A DNA stretch of 64,000 nt from Pseudomonadota bacterium (GCA_021800795.1 JAJYYO010000013.1:17824-81823); one strand, 5' to 3'. Positions 51,559 through 60,926 are shown, counted from the first letter of the stretch. The notes: generated from the sequence alone by a model not told the origin. Numbers and translations are program-made.

Positions 51559-52080
51559 TCAGGGAGCAGCATGCGTTATCTGAGAAACTCGATCCACAGC
51601 ACGCCAGGCGCATAATTTTTGATCGTATGACAAGGATGCGTGGGCCGGACTGGTTGATGGGAGTCGCAGGTAGTGCAAATTCCTCGGTGTAAGCACGGGC
51701 AGTACGCTCTTTTGATAACACTTTTCGGCCATCGAGCCGTTGAAAAAGACCCGGGTAATGTGCGGATGGGATTGGAAAAAAGACTGGAAATCATTCGGAA
51801 CTATAGAGCTGATGTCGGAGTCCAGGCTGCTGTGGCGCTTGCATGCGGCGAGCACATCCCACAGCGCGATTCCGGCGGATTTTAATATTTGCGTTCGCGC
51901 ATCATAATTCATCTCGGGTCTGCTTCCTGTCAACTCGCCCATAATGCGCCAGAATGCATTGCGAGGATGCGCATAGTACTGCCCGGCGCGCAGCGATTCA
52001 CGGCCCGGCATACTGCCCAGGATAAGAATGCGCGCATTTGCATCTTCGATGGGGGGCAAACAATAGACTGGCGTTGTCAT
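51559..52080 (-). CDS. MUG/deoxyinosine-type DNA glycosylase
   Basis: A 173-residue member of the uracil-DNA glycosylase superfamily, of the type named DNA-deoxyinosine glycosylase. The start motif Leu-Gly-Ser-Met-Pro-Gly-Arg-Glu-Ser and Tyr-Tyr-Ala-His-Pro-Arg-Asn-Ala-Phe-Trp match this group, and Phe-Asn-Gly-Ser is at the second motif. It would remove deaminated bases in base-excision repair. The ATG at 52080 gives the family length; longer in-frame codons run antisense into the CYTH-CHAD gene. Confidence 0.85.
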   Translation of the reverse strand: MTTPVYCLPPIEDANARILILGSMPGRESLRAGQYYAHPRNAFWRIMGELTGSRPEMNYDARTQILKSAGIALWDVLAACKRHSSLDSDISSIVPNDFQSFFQSHPHITRVFFNGSMAEKCYQKSVLPVLTPRNLHYLRLPSTSPAHASLSYDQKLCAWRAVDRVSQITHAAP

Positions 52081-52173
52081 CGGCGTTGTGATGAATTGGC
52101 GGTACAATGATTGTAAACGTAATTCACAATGGCCTGAGCCTGTTATAGTAAGCGCCTTGTGATGGAGACAGAC

Positions 52174-53703
52174 ATGGCCATTGAAACCGAACTCAAATTG
52201 CGCATGACGCCCGAACAGCTCGCCAGACTCAGGCGGCATGCGCTGTTCAAGACCCATCAGATCGCGGCGCCAGAGACCTTTCGCCTGCACAATATTTACT
52301 ACGATACGCCCAACCTCGAACTGCACCAGCGCAGGATGGCGTTGCGCCTGCGCCGTGTTAAAGGCCAATGGCTGCAAACACTCAAAGGTGGCGGACAGAC
52401 TATGGCAGGCTTGCATCAGCGGTCTGAGTGGGAAGTGCCGGTGCCTTCAGCCAAACTGGACTTTTCAGGATTGGACGAGGTTGTGCGCGACGAATATCTG
52501 CCGCCTGCGCTACGCGAGCGATTGGGGCCGGTTTTTGTCACCGATTTTTACCGCACCAGTCGCGAGATTAACTGGCAGGGTGCGATCATCGAAGTGTGCA
52601 TGGATCACGGCGAGGTTAAGACCGCGCAGCACAGTACGCCTATTTGCGAGGTGGAGCTGGAACTCAAATCAGGCGAGCCACGGCAATTGTTTGAGTTGGC
52701 TCAGGCCTTGCTGGCCGTCGTGCCGTTCGAGCTGGAAACGGTGAGCAAGGCCGAGCAGGGGTTTCGCCTGATATCCGGTTACCTTGCACAGCCGGTAAAA
52801 GCTGAATTACCGGGTCTTGCCAAATCGGACAGGCTGACGGACGGGTTGCAGGCGCTGATCTGGTCATGTCTGCATCATTTGCAGGGCAATCTGCAGGGAG
52901 CGATGGGCAGCGGGATAGGGGTTGGGCATGATGCGGAATATCTGCATCAGATGCGGGTGGCGTTGCGGCGCTTGCGCGTGGTGTTGCGCATGGCTGAAAA
53001 AATCCGTGCCGATGAGGAATTGGCTGAGTTGCGCTTACTGCTGGGCGTACTGGGTGTATCACTGGGACGGATACGCGAGTGGGATGTATTTATTGCCCAG
53101 ACACTGCTACCCATGCAGGCGGCGATAGAGGGCGATGTCGGGCAGCAAAGCATGCAGAAATTGCTGACACACAGCGAGCGGCAACGTAACGATTGTTATG
53201 CCGCGCTGCGCATACAGGCAGGCCCGTTGCAGCACTTACTGCTGCGTTTTGCACTTTGGATGAACGGCCCGTACTGGCGGCAGGCAGAACAGGATGCGCC
53301 AGACACGCGCGATTTTGCTGGCAGGCGTCTGCGTCAGTTGTACAAGCGCTATCTGCGTGCAGGCGTGCAGTTGCACGCACTGGATGCCGCACAGCTGCAT
53401 GCCTTGCGCATTCATGCCAAGAAATTGCGCTACAGCGCGGAATTCTTCTCTACCCTGTACGATAAACACAAGGTTAAATCGTACCTTCCCGCATTGAGCG
53501 AAGTGCAGGAACTGCTGGGGGGAATCAACGATATTGCGGTGGCCCGCCGTTTGCTGGATGATATGTTGAGTAATCTTTCTGCGCACGCTGAAGTCATGGC
53601 GTTTATCAAGGGCCAGCTGGATGCGGATTTAGCAATAAAACTGAAGTCATTAAATAAAACCGTTCAACAGCTTAACAGGCAGCCGGTTTTCTGGGAAAAA
53701 TAA
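52174..53703 (+). CDS. CYTH-CHAD domain protein
   Basis: A 509-residue soluble protein. The N-terminal CYTH domain (about 1-200) begins with the Glu-x-Glu-x-Lys type signature (Glu-Thr-Glu-Leu-Lys-Leu) and has a Tyr-Tyr-Asp-Thr segment; such domains handle triphosphates. The C-terminal CHAD domain (about 225-505) is helical and rich in His and Arg (His-Gln-Met-Arg-Val-Ala-Leu-Arg-Arg-Leu-Arg, His-Ala-Lys-Lys-Leu-Arg-Tyr), which binds polyphosphate. The ATG at 52174 is 6-7 bases from GGAG. It may act in polyphosphate metabolism; the enzymatic reaction is not certain. Confidence 0.9.
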   Translation: MAIETELKLRMTPEQLARLRRHALFKTHQIAAPETFRLHNIYYDTPNLELHQRRMALRLRRVKGQWLQTLKGGGQTMAGLHQRSEWEVPVPSAKLDFSGLDEVVRDEYLPPALRERLGPVFVTDFYRTSREINWQGAIIEVCMDHGEVKTAQHSTPICEVELELKSGEPRQLFELAQALLAVVPFELETVSKAEQGFRLISGYLAQPVKAELPGLAKSDRLTDGLQALIWSCLHHLQGNLQGAMGSGIGVGHDAEYLHQMRVALRRLRVVLRMAEKIRADEELAELRLLLGVLGVSLGRIREWDVFIAQTLLPMQAAIEGDVGQQSMQKLLTHSERQRNDCYAALRIQAGPLQHLLLRFALWMNGPYWRQAEQDAPDTRDFAGRRLRQLYKRYLRAGVQLHALDAAQLHALRIHAKKLRYSAEFFSTLYDKHKVKSYLPALSEVQELLGGINDIAVARRLLDDMLSNLSAHAEVMAFIKGQLDADLAIKLKSLNKTVQQLNRQPVFWEK

Positions 53704-53724
53704 GCGCCGGGAGCAGCGTCCATC

Positions 53725-54390
53725 TTACAAATCGGGAATCTGCCAGTCAATCTCGGCTTTGCCTGCCGCGCGCAGGGCGGTGTTGATTCTGGAGAACGGG
53801 CGGCTGCCGAAAAACCCTCTGTGGGCAGACAGCGGTGAGGGATGGGGCGATTCGATCACGATGTGGCGGCTTTGGTCGATCAGGCTGATTTTTTTGCGTG
53901 CGTTGGCGCCCCACAGCACAAACACCACGGGATCGGTTTTGGCGTTTACGGCCTGAATCACCGCATCGGTGAAGGTTTCCCAACCCCGGTCTTTATGTGA
54001 GTTCGCCTGATGCGCCTGTACCGTCAATACTGCGTTGAGCAGCAACACGCCTTGTTCGGCCCAGTGAGTCAGATAGCCGTTATTCGGCATCTTGCACCCC
54101 ACATCATTTTCCAATTCCTTGAATATATTCAGCAAAGAGGGCGGTATCGGCACACCCGGACGCACGGAAAAGCATAATCCATGCGCCTGATTGTCATCGT
54201 GATAGGGATCCTGCCCGAGAATCAATACGCTGACTTTTTCAACAGGCGTCAGGTGCAAGGCGGAAAATACCTCAGCTTCGGGAGGGAAGACGGTAAATTT
54301 TTGACGCTCCATAGCGACGAATTCCTGCAAGTTCCTGAAATAAGGCTTGCGAGTTTCTTCGAGCAGAACGGGGCGCCAGGAGGTTTCCAT
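53725..54390 (-). CDS. ung: uracil-DNA glycosylase (family 1)
   Basis: A 221-residue enzyme that removes uracil from DNA. Motif A Gly-Gln-Asp-Pro-Tyr-His with the catalytic Asp, Phe-Ser-Val, Leu-Leu-Leu-Asn and the DNA-intercalation loop His-Pro-Ser-Pro-Leu-Ser are all present. Convergent with the CYTH-CHAD gene (21-base gap) and 33 bases after copA on the same strand. Full family length. Confidence 0.96.
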   Translation of the reverse strand: METSWRPVLLEETRKPYFRNLQEFVAMERQKFTVFPPEAEVFSALHLTPVEKVSVLILGQDPYHDDNQAHGLCFSVRPGVPIPPSLLNIFKELENDVGCKMPNNGYLTHWAEQGVLLLNAVLTVQAHQANSHKDRGWETFTDAVIQAVNAKTDPVVFVLWGANARKKISLIDQSRHIVIESPHPSPLSAHRGFFGSRPFSRINTALRAAGKAEIDWQIPDL

Positions 54391-54423
54391 GATGAGACTT
54401 TTCGTACAGGGGATGAAACGCGA

Positions 54424-56739
54424 TTATAACTGCCCGGCTTTCCCATTCAAAGTTTCCTTGCCGTTTTGCGGCTTCCAGCGCTTCAACAGCAGCGCGTTGC
54501 TGACCACCGACACGGAGCTCATCGCCATCGCTGCGCCGGCAATCACCGGGCTGAGCATGCCGGCAGCAGCGAGCGGGATGCCCAGCACGTTGTAGGCAAA
54601 GGCGAAAAACAGGTTTTGGCGGATTTTCGCAAGGGTTGCGTGCGACAACGAAATCGCATCCACCACGCTCATCAGATCGTTGCGCATCAGGGTGATGTCG
54701 GCAGCCTCGATGGCGATGTCGCTGCCGCTCCTCATCGCGAAACTGACGTCGGCTGCCGCCAGTGCCGGTGCATCGTTGATGCCGTCGCCTGCCATGCCCA
54801 CCATGTTTGTCATTCCGGGCTTGACCCGGAAAACGAGTCGCAAAAGACGAGTTTCGAGGAACGGCCATCCAGCTTTTTTATCTGGCTGGATCCCCGCCGC
54901 AGCCTGTCCTCGAATGGGGTAGTCGGGGGCGGGGACGACGGCCTTGAACGATTCTACCAATGCGGCCTTGTCCTCTGGCCGCACTTCGGCGCGGAATTCG
55001 GCAATTCCCGCCTGCGCTGCAATGGCTTCGGCTGTGGGCCGATTGTCGCCGCTTATCATCACCACGCGTATGCCCATTCCGGTCAGCTTCGCCACTGCAT
55101 TGCGGCTGCCGGCGCGCAACTGGTCGGCAACGGCGATATATCCCAGCAGGGTTGCTTCGCGGACAATCGCGATCACCGTTTTGCCTTGCTGTTGCAGTCG
55201 AAGAACCGCTTGTTCATCAATCGCCACGCCCAGCTTAACGGCGAAGGCGGGGGAGCCGAGCTGACAGGATTTTCCGTCGATTTCTGCACGCAATCCCATG
55301 CCTGCAAATTCTGTAAGGTTCACGGCCGGTATCAATGGCAATTCCCCGGCGTGCAGGGGGCGTGACAGCGGATGGCTGGAGCCTTGCGCCAGACTGGCTG
55401 CAATTTGCAACAGCGTTTTTTCAGGCACGCCTGTTTCCGGCAATACATCGGTGATGTCGGGACGCCCTTCTGTGAGCGTGCCGGTCTTGTCCAGCAGCAA
55501 TACCTTGAGTTTATGGGTGCGCTCCAGCGCGGCCGCATCCTTGACCAGGATGCCTGCCTGCGCTGCGCGTCCCGTGGCGACAACCAGCGCGGTCGGCGTG
55601 GCCAGTCCCAGTGCACAGGGGCAGGAGATCACCAGCACCGCCACGGCGTTGATCAGCGCTGCGCTGAATCCGGCGCCCAGGCTCCACCATACGGCAAATG
55701 TGATAAGCGCGATGCCCACGACCACCGGCACAAATATGGCGGCGATGCGGTCGGCCAGTTTCTGTATTGCGGCTTTCGAGCCTTGCGCCTGCTCGACCAG
55801 ACGGATGATGGCGGCAAGCTGGGTATGTGAACCCACTGCCAGTGCGCGGCATTTCAAGAGGCCCTGCCCATTGAGGGTGGCCGCGTACACCTTGTCGTTC
55901 GCCTGCTTGGTTTGCGGCAGGCTCTCGCCGGTCAACATGGCCTCATCCACGCTGGAAGCGCCTTCGATCACGATACCGTCCACCGGCACGCTCTCGCCGG
56001 CTCTCACCAGAAACACATCATCCACATGCATCTGCTCAACGTATATTTGTTGCATCACGCCATCGCGATCGACCTGAGCGGTTTTGGGTTGCAGTTTGAT
56101 CAGCGCTTCCAGTGCGCTTGAGGTTTTGCTCTTGGCCCGCGCTTCGAGCAGTTTGCCCAGCAACACCAGCGTGATCAGCGTGGCGCTCGCTTCAAAATAA
56201 AGCGCCTGATCCAAATTCAGCAGCAGCACCGCGCAACTTAAAAAATAGGCGGCACTGGTGCCCAAAGCGACCAGCACATCCATGTTTGCAGCGCCGCCCT
56301 TCAAACTGCTCAAGGAGCCTGAATAAAAGCGCGCACCTATCCAGAATTGCACCGGGGTGGCGAGCAGAAATTGCAGCCAGCCCGGCAGCATGAAATGGAT
56401 GCCGGCAAACATCAGCAGCATGGAGAGGAGTAACGGGGCGGTCAGCAATGCCGAGATGACGAACTGCCGTTGCTGCGCCTGTAACAGTTTTAAACGCGAT
56501 TGCTTTTCAGCGGCAAAGTCGCGCAGCGGATGGGCATCAAAACCTGTGGCCTGCACGGCTTTGATCAATCCGCTGAGTGTAATCTTGTCCGGGTTATAGG
56601 CGATGTGCGCCTTTTCGGTGGCGATACTGACTGAAGCTTCAACTTCGGGGAGTTGATTCAGCGCTTTTTCCAGACGCGCGGAGCAGGCGGCGCAGTGCAT
56701 GCCGGTGACCTGCAAATCCGTGCGGATGATTTTTTCCAT
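54424..56739 (-). CDS. copA: CopA-type copper P1B ATPase with an in-frame repeat insertion
   Basis: A 771-residue copper-exporting ATPase. One N-terminal metal-binding domain (Gly-Met-His-Cys-Ala-Ala-Cys), eight membrane helices, the Cys-Pro-Cys ion motif (Ser-Cys-Pro-Cys-Ala-Leu-Gly), the phosphorylation loop Asp-Lys-Thr-Gly-Thr-Leu-Thr, and Gly-Asp-Gly-Ile-Asn-Asp-Ala-Pro are visible. Between the Ser-Phe-Lys-Ala that normally closes the P-domain helix and the Val-Gly-Met-Ala-Gly-Asp-Gly hinge, about 43 residues (roughly 602-645) are foreign and come from a REP-like element. The insert lies near the catalytic hinge, so the enzyme may be impaired or tolerate it as a loop. Confidence 0.92.
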   Translation of the reverse strand: MEKIIRTDLQVTGMHCAACSARLEKALNQLPEVEASVSIATEKAHIAYNPDKITLSGLIKAVQATGFDAHPLRDFAAEKQSRLKLLQAQQRQFVISALLTAPLLLSMLLMFAGIHFMLPGWLQFLLATPVQFWIGARFYSGSLSSLKGGAANMDVLVALGTSAAYFLSCAVLLLNLDQALYFEASATLITLVLLGKLLEARAKSKTSSALEALIKLQPKTAQVDRDGVMQQIYVEQMHVDDVFLVRAGESVPVDGIVIEGASSVDEAMLTGESLPQTKQANDKVYAATLNGQGLLKCRALAVGSHTQLAAIIRLVEQAQGSKAAIQKLADRIAAIFVPVVVGIALITFAVWWSLGAGFSAALINAVAVLVISCPCALGLATPTALVVATGRAAQAGILVKDAAALERTHKLKVLLLDKTGTLTEGRPDITDVLPETGVPEKTLLQIAASLAQGSSHPLSRPLHAGELPLIPAVNLTEFAGMGLRAEIDGKSCQLGSPAFAVKLGVAIDEQAVLRLQQQGKTVIAIVREATLLGYIAVADQLRAGSRNAVAKLTGMGIRVVMISGDNRPTAEAIAAQAGIAEFRAEVRPEDKAALVESFKAVVPAPDYPIRGQAAAGIQPDKKAGWPFLETRLLRLVFRVKPGMTNMVGMAGDGINDAPALAAADVSFAMRSGSDIAIEAADITLMRNDLMSVVDAISLSHATLAKIRQNLFFAFAYNVLGIPLAAAGMLSPVIAGAAMAMSSVSVVSNALLLKRWKPQNGKETLNGKAGQL
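54807..54938. repeat. REP-like palindromic element inserted inside copA
   Basis: The stretch begins GTCATTCCGGGC and ends GGGGACGACGG, with inner palindromes (CATCCAGC/GCTGGATC and CGAGT-type pairs), the make-up of a two-hairpin REP/BIME element. Its length keeps the copA frame open. The ends resemble those of the inner part of the element at 57109-57225. Confidence 0.72.
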
Positions 56740-56835
56740 GCGCAGATTATACGCCCTGACAGCGTTAAGCAGTCGTGGCCCTGTTATCCGGCTTGCATAA
56801 CCGGCTGCGCTGGCAACCGGTTACTCAGGATTTAT

Positions 56836-57027
56836 TTATTTTTTCATCGGACAGGTATTCAGACCGAAGATGGAGTAAGCCGGGCAGATGCCGAGTATTC
56901 CGGTCAGCAAAGGCACAACGCCGATATATCCCCATACGCCTATCGTGCCGCTGTAGGCCAGCGCGATCAATGCCAGGCCTGCAATGATACGTACCGCACG
57001 ATCTATGGTTCCTTCGTTGGTTTTCAT
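56836..57027 (-). CDS. DUF2892 (YgaP-type) small membrane protein
   Basis: A 63-residue protein with two membrane helices and the DUF2892 pattern (Asn-Glu-Gly-x-x-Asp-Arg-x-x-Arg, then Gly-x-Cys-Pro-Ala-Tyr-x-x-Phe-Gly-Leu-x-Thr-Cys). The Cys pair near the C terminus is conserved in the family; in YgaP such helices are fused to a rhodanese. The ATG at 57027 follows AAGGAG. It is next to a Crp/Fnr gene on the same strand, separated by an inverted-repeat element. Confidence 0.88.
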   Translation of the reverse strand: MKTNEGTIDRAVRIIAGLALIALAYSGTIGVWGYIGVVPLLTGILGICPAYSIFGLNTCPMKK

Positions 57028-57108
57028 TTTCGCTCCTTGGTAATGTAACGGGAGCACGCAGGATAGGTAGATTTTTCGTGCTTGTCTGTGATAAAACTCA
57101 CATAAGAC

Positions 57109-57225
57109 TTAAGGAACCGCTGATTTATTCGTCTTCCCCGCAAAAGCGGGGAACCAGCGCCTTTATTCAACTGGGTTCCCGCCTGCGCGGGAACGACAAA
57201 ACCGAATAAATCAGCAGTTCCTTAA
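57109..57225. mobile_element. 117-bp inverted-repeat element (MITE-like)
   Basis: The terminal repeats GGAACCGCTGATTTATTCG and its near-perfect complement (one mismatch) are flanked on both sides by TTAA, a possible target duplication. Inside are two GC-rich hairpins (TTCCCCGC/GCGGGGAA and GTTCCCGC/GCGGGAAC). The right TTAA contains the stop codon of the Crp/Fnr gene. No coding capacity. Confidence 0.75.
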
Positions 57226-57887
57226 AGTTCTGCAAATTTTTTGATCGCAGACTCGTCGATGATGGTGATTTGTTCGCGGCCCAGCCTGACCCATCCCTGT
57301 TCGGCAAAGCCCTTGAGCAATCGGCTGACGATTTCACGTGCGCTGCCGAGTTCATCGGCCAGCGATTGATGGGTGGCATGTATCGTGGCGGATTTGCCGA
57401 CCAGCAGGGCTGCCAGGCGCTGATCGAGCTTGTGGAAAGCGACCGCTGTGACCAGTTCCATCAGACCGGTGATCCGCTCGCTAAATATCTGGAATACGTA
57501 ACGGCGGAAGGCTATGTGTTTGTCGATCAGATTATGAAAAACCCGCGCGGGTAACACCACCATTTCGAGTGGTTCTTCCGCCAGTCCGCGCGCCTGATAT
57601 GGGGTGTCGCCCAGCAGGCAACTGCTGGTGAGGATGCAGCTTTCGCCAGGCAGGACACGGTACAGTCGCAGTTCCCGCCCGCTCGCTGCGGACTTGACGA
57701 CGCGCAAACTGCCGGATAACAACAGAGGAAAGCCCTGGCAGCGCTGCTTTTCGTCAAACACCACGGTTCCCGCCGCCAGCTGCAGCAAGTTTGCGGTTTC
57801 AAATAACTCGCCAAACTCGCTTGATGACAACCCCCGCAGTACAGGATACTGCTGCATGATGCGTGAAAGAGTGTCGTCTGTGAGCAT
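57222..57887 (-). CDS. Crp/Fnr-family transcription regulator
   Basis: A 221-residue regulator: cyclic nucleotide-binding-like domain (about 15-130) and C-terminal winged helix (about 150-215; His-Gln-Ser-Leu-Ala-Asp-Glu-Leu-Gly-Ser-Ala-Arg-Glu-Ile-Val-Ser-Arg). The N-terminal cysteine set of Fnr is missing, so it is not a classical [4Fe-4S] oxygen sensor. The ATG at 57887 gives the normal start; 26 upstream codons come from a repeat. Its stop codon lies in the TTAA of the inverted-repeat element, and the DUF2892 gene follows. Candidate regulator of sulfur or redox genes, unproven. Confidence 0.88.
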   Translation of the reverse strand: MLTDDTLSRIMQQYPVLRGLSSSEFGELFETANLLQLAAGTVVFDEKQRCQGFPLLLSGSLRVVKSAASGRELRLYRVLPGESCILTSSCLLGDTPYQARGLAEEPLEMVVLPARVFHNLIDKHIAFRRYVFQIFSERITGLMELVTAVAFHKLDQRLAALLVGKSATIHATHQSLADELGSAREIVSRLLKGFAEQGWVRLGREQITIIDESAIKKFAEL

Positions 57888-57922
57888 GATGATTATTGAT
57901 CCAGTATGGCTGTTGCCGTACA

Positions 57923-57960
57923 GAGCCTGTCGAAGGGTGAACGTTTGGTTCGACAGGCTC
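57923..57960. repeat. inverted repeat upstream of the Crp/Fnr gene
   Basis: GAGCCTGTCGAA (57923-57934) and TTCGACAGGCTC (57949-57960) form a perfect 12-bp stem with a 14-base loop. Sequences of this kind are common dispersed palindromes in betaproteobacteria. It lies between the Crp/Fnr start and the lysS stop and could end lysS transcription. Confidence 0.7.
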
Positions 57961-57989
57961 ACCACGAACGCTTCCTTATTGTCCTTCGA

Positions 57990-59504
57990 TCAAGCTTCCG
58001 GGCGCATCTGCGGGAACAGGATCACGTCACGGATGCTGGCGCAGTCGGTCAGCATCATGATCAGGCGGTCGATGCCGATGCCCTCGCCGGCGGTCGGCGG
58101 CAGACCGTATTCCAGTGCGCGCACATAGTCGTTATCCTTATACATCGCTTCCTCATCACCCGCCTCCTTGGCAACCACCTGCGCATCAAAACGCGCTTCC
58201 TGATCTTCCGCATCGTTCAGTTCCGAGAAGCCGTTGGCCAACTCGCGACCCAGCACGAACAACTCGAAACGCTCCGTGATGGCAGGATTGGCATCGCTGC
58301 TGCGCGCCAGCGGCGAGACTTCCACCGGATAGTCGATGATGAAAGTCGGTTCAAACAGCAGTGTCTCGGATAATTCCTCAAACAGCGACAATTGCAGACC
58401 GCCCAGGCCGTCCTTTGGATTGTATTTTGCTTTCAGGTCTTGCAGTTCGGCCAGCACGAAATCGCGGTCATAGAGTTGTTCGGTGGTGAATTGAGGATGA
58501 TACTTCTGGATCGCCTGCACCATGGTCAGACGGTGAAATGGCAGGCCTAAGTCCAGTTGCTTGCCCTGATAGCTGATCAGCGTGCTGCCCAATACTTTTT
58601 GCGCCACTACTCTTAACAGCCTTTCGGTGAAGTCCATCAGATATTTGTAATCGCGATAGGCTTCGTAGAATTCCAGCATGGTGAATTCCGGATTGTGGCG
58701 CGTGGACAAGCCCTCGTTGCGGAAGTTTCGGTTGATTTCAAATACTTTTTCGAATCCGCCGACCACCAGTCGCTTCAGATACAACTCGGGTGCGATGCGC
58801 AGAAACATCTGCATATCCAGCGCGTTGTGATGCGTCTCGAACGGTTTGGCAGAGGCGCCGCCGGGGATGGAATGCATCATCGGCGTTTCCACTTCCATGT
58901 AGCCCTCGGCAATGAAAAATTCGCGTATCGCCTGGATGATGCGGGTGCGCTTTAAGAAAACCTCGCGCGCATCCCCATTCGTGATCAGATCCAGATAACG
59001 CTGCCGGTATTTCTGTTCCTGATCGGACAGACCGTGGAATTTCTCCGGCAGCGGACGCAGCGACTTGGTCAGCAGACGCACTTGCAATACGCGCACGGAA
59101 AGCTCTCCCGTTTTGGTCTTGAACAGCACGCCGATTGCACCCAGAATATCGCCCAGATCGTAGTGCTTGAAAGCGTTGTGCGCCTCCTCGCCTGTGTCGC
59201 CGTTGCTGATGAACAGCTGCATGCGACCGCTCATGTCCTGCAAGGTGGCAAAACTGGCTTTGCCCATCACGCGCTTCAACATCATGCGCCCGGCAACTGA
59301 CACCTGCATCTGCATGGCTTCCAGCTCATCGTGCGACAGGTGGCTGTAGGCGGTATGCAAATTCCCCGCCAGATGCGTGCGGTTAAAATCATTGGGGAAA
59401 GCGATGCCTGCTTTGCGGATGGCGGCCAGCTTGTTGCGGCGCTCGGTGATAATCTGATTTTCGTCCTGCGGGTGTGCTTCGGGCTGAGATGAGGTGGCTG
59501 TCAT
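57990..59504 (-). CDS. lysS: lysyl-tRNA synthetase (class II)
   Basis: A 504-residue aminoacyl-tRNA synthetase: N-terminal OB-fold anticodon domain (about 60-170), class II motif 1 (Phe-Met/Val-Glu-Val-Glu-Thr-Pro), motif 2 (Asn-Arg-Asn-Phe-Arg-Asn-Glu-Gly) and motif 3 (Gly-x-Gly-Ile-Asp-Arg-Leu). It charges tRNA-Lys. The ATG at 59504 fits the family; a codon 17 residues upstream is unlikely. Confidence 0.97.
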   Translation of the reverse strand: MTATSSQPEAHPQDENQIITERRNKLAAIRKAGIAFPNDFNRTHLAGNLHTAYSHLSHDELEAMQMQVSVAGRMMLKRVMGKASFATLQDMSGRMQLFISNGDTGEEAHNAFKHYDLGDILGAIGVLFKTKTGELSVRVLQVRLLTKSLRPLPEKFHGLSDQEQKYRQRYLDLITNGDAREVFLKRTRIIQAIREFFIAEGYMEVETPMMHSIPGGASAKPFETHHNALDMQMFLRIAPELYLKRLVVGGFEKVFEINRNFRNEGLSTRHNPEFTMLEFYEAYRDYKYLMDFTERLLRVVAQKVLGSTLISYQGKQLDLGLPFHRLTMVQAIQKYHPQFTTEQLYDRDFVLAELQDLKAKYNPKDGLGGLQLSLFEELSETLLFEPTFIIDYPVEVSPLARSSDANPAITERFELFVLGRELANGFSELNDAEDQEARFDAQVVAKEAGDEEAMYKDNDYVRALEYGLPPTAGEGIGIDRLIMMLTDCASIRDVILFPQMRPEA

Positions 59505-59588
59505 AATGCGCGATGAATTGATTTTTTTGTGTCGAAAGAGACGCGATTGTGTCACAAAAAGCGGGAATCAGGAATCAGAAAGCAGGAT

Positions 59589-60926
59589 TCAGCCCGGTAG
59601 GATGTGGTGAGGCACGAACCGCATCACTTGCGTGGCACAGCAGAGGCCGCTGCGCACTGCGCCTTCCAGCGTGGCGGGATAGTCGCCATCGGTATAGTCG
59701 CCTGCCAGTAAAAGCTGTGGCAGGGGCGTTTGCTGTTTTGGACGCTGCAAGTTCGGCGTGCAGGCAAACGTGGCGCGTTTCTCGGCGATCACTTTTTGCC
59801 ATAGAGGCAAATCAATGATATCGAACTCTGCACGTAACTCGGCAATCACCTTCTGCGCCAGCTCGTCCCGGGATAAGCACTGGTGCAGGCCTTCCGCGCT
59901 GATGACGCTGGCGATCAGGCCTTGCTGTCCCGCAATCCGCCCCCTGTCGAACAGCCACTGGCTGAAGCGTTGATAGAGGCCCAGCATGGCATGCGGCAGT
60001 CTGACATGGCTGGGGTATTGCAGATATACGGTATAGATAGGCTGATACTGTAGAGCGTCGATCAGTTCGACGACAGGAGATAATTCGGCAATCGGGCGCA
60101 GCAGTCTGGCGGCGGCTGAGGGCGGCGTGGCGCAGATGACGTGACTGAAAAACAGACTGCCGCGTTTTGTGACGATTTCCATGCCGTGTTCGTGCGGGAG
60201 CAGGTTTTCCACGCCGCAGGACATGAGTACATGCCCGCCGCGTTTTTTGACATGGTTTGCGGCGCGCTTTGGCAGCAGCGCGCTGAAATCGATGCGCGGG
60301 ATCAGCATGTCGCTGTCGCTTCGCCTTTGATTTAACGCGTCGCGCAGCACGTTCAGCAGAACCTGGGCAGATGCGATCTGTGCCGGTGTGTTCAGGGCGG
60401 CGATGCACAGCGGTTCCCAGAGCTTCTGTATCAGATTATCGCTTTGACTGTAGCGGTCGAGCAGTTCGGTGACCGTCATGTCGCCGTGCAATTTGAAATT
60501 TGCCTGGCGAAGCGCGAACATGAAGCGCGCTGCGCTCAGTCGCTCAGTCCACGATAAACCCTGCGCACGCAGCAACCCAGCCAGAAGATGCAAGGGCGCA
60601 GGCAGTCGGGGAGCTTGCAATGCAAAATGCCCGTGTAAATCGAGTTGCAGCGGCAGCCTTAAAAAATCCTGTTCGATATTGCCGCCGACCTGTTCGATCA
60701 GGCTCAAGGTATCCTTATAGCAGCCGAGCAGCAGGTGCTGGCCGTTGTCCAGTTGGGTGTCTTGATGCACAACGCCCCGCGCGCGTCCGCCCAGCTGCCT
60801 TGCGCTCTCGAATAGCGTGACCGGAATGCCTTTTTCGGCAAGCGCCACGGCTGCCGCCATGCCTGCATATCCGCCACCGATGATGGCTATGTTCAGTTCT
60901 TGAGCCAAGTCGTCCAGGCCAGCCAC
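59589..60926 (-). CDS. hpnE: HpnE, squalene-associated FAD-dependent desaturase
   Basis: A 445-residue flavoprotein with an N-terminal FAD fold (Ile-Ile-Gly-Gly-Gly-Tyr-Ala-Gly-Met-Ala-Ala-Ala) and Gly-Gly-Arg-Ala-Arg, typical of phytoene-desaturase relatives. HpnE, with HpnC and HpnD, turns farnesyl diphosphate into squalene for hopanoids. It overlaps the end of hpnD by 34 bases, so the two are co-transcribed. hpnC is not in the window. Confidence 0.92.
   Translation of the reverse strand: MAGLDDLAQELNIAIIGGGYAGMAAAVALAEKGIPVTLFESARQLGGRARGVVHQDTQLDNGQHLLLGCYKDTLSLIEQVGGNIEQDFLRLPLQLDLHGHFALQAPRLPAPLHLLAGLLRAQGLSWTERLSAARFMFALRQANFKLHGDMTVTELLDRYSQSDNLIQKLWEPLCIAALNTPAQIASAQVLLNVLRDALNQRRSDSDMLIPRIDFSALLPKRAANHVKKRGGHVLMSCGVENLLPHEHGMEIVTKRGSLFFSHVICATPPSAAARLLRPIAELSPVVELIDALQYQPIYTVYLQYPSHVRLPHAMLGLYQRFSQWLFDRGRIAGQQGLIASVISAEGLHQCLSRDELAQKVIAELRAEFDIIDLPLWQKVIAEKRATFACTPNLQRPKQQTPLPQLLLAGDYTDGDYPATLEGAVRSGLCCATQVMRFVPHHILPG

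Noticed and set aside
52081..52416. A 112-residue N-terminal extension of the DNA glycosylase
   Set aside because: It runs antisense into the CYTH-CHAD gene and has no family resemblance; the ATG at 52080 gives the normal length.
57888..57965. A 26-residue N-terminal extension of the Crp/Fnr protein
   Set aside because: These codons come from the inverted repeat at 57923-57960, and the family start fits the ATG at 57887.
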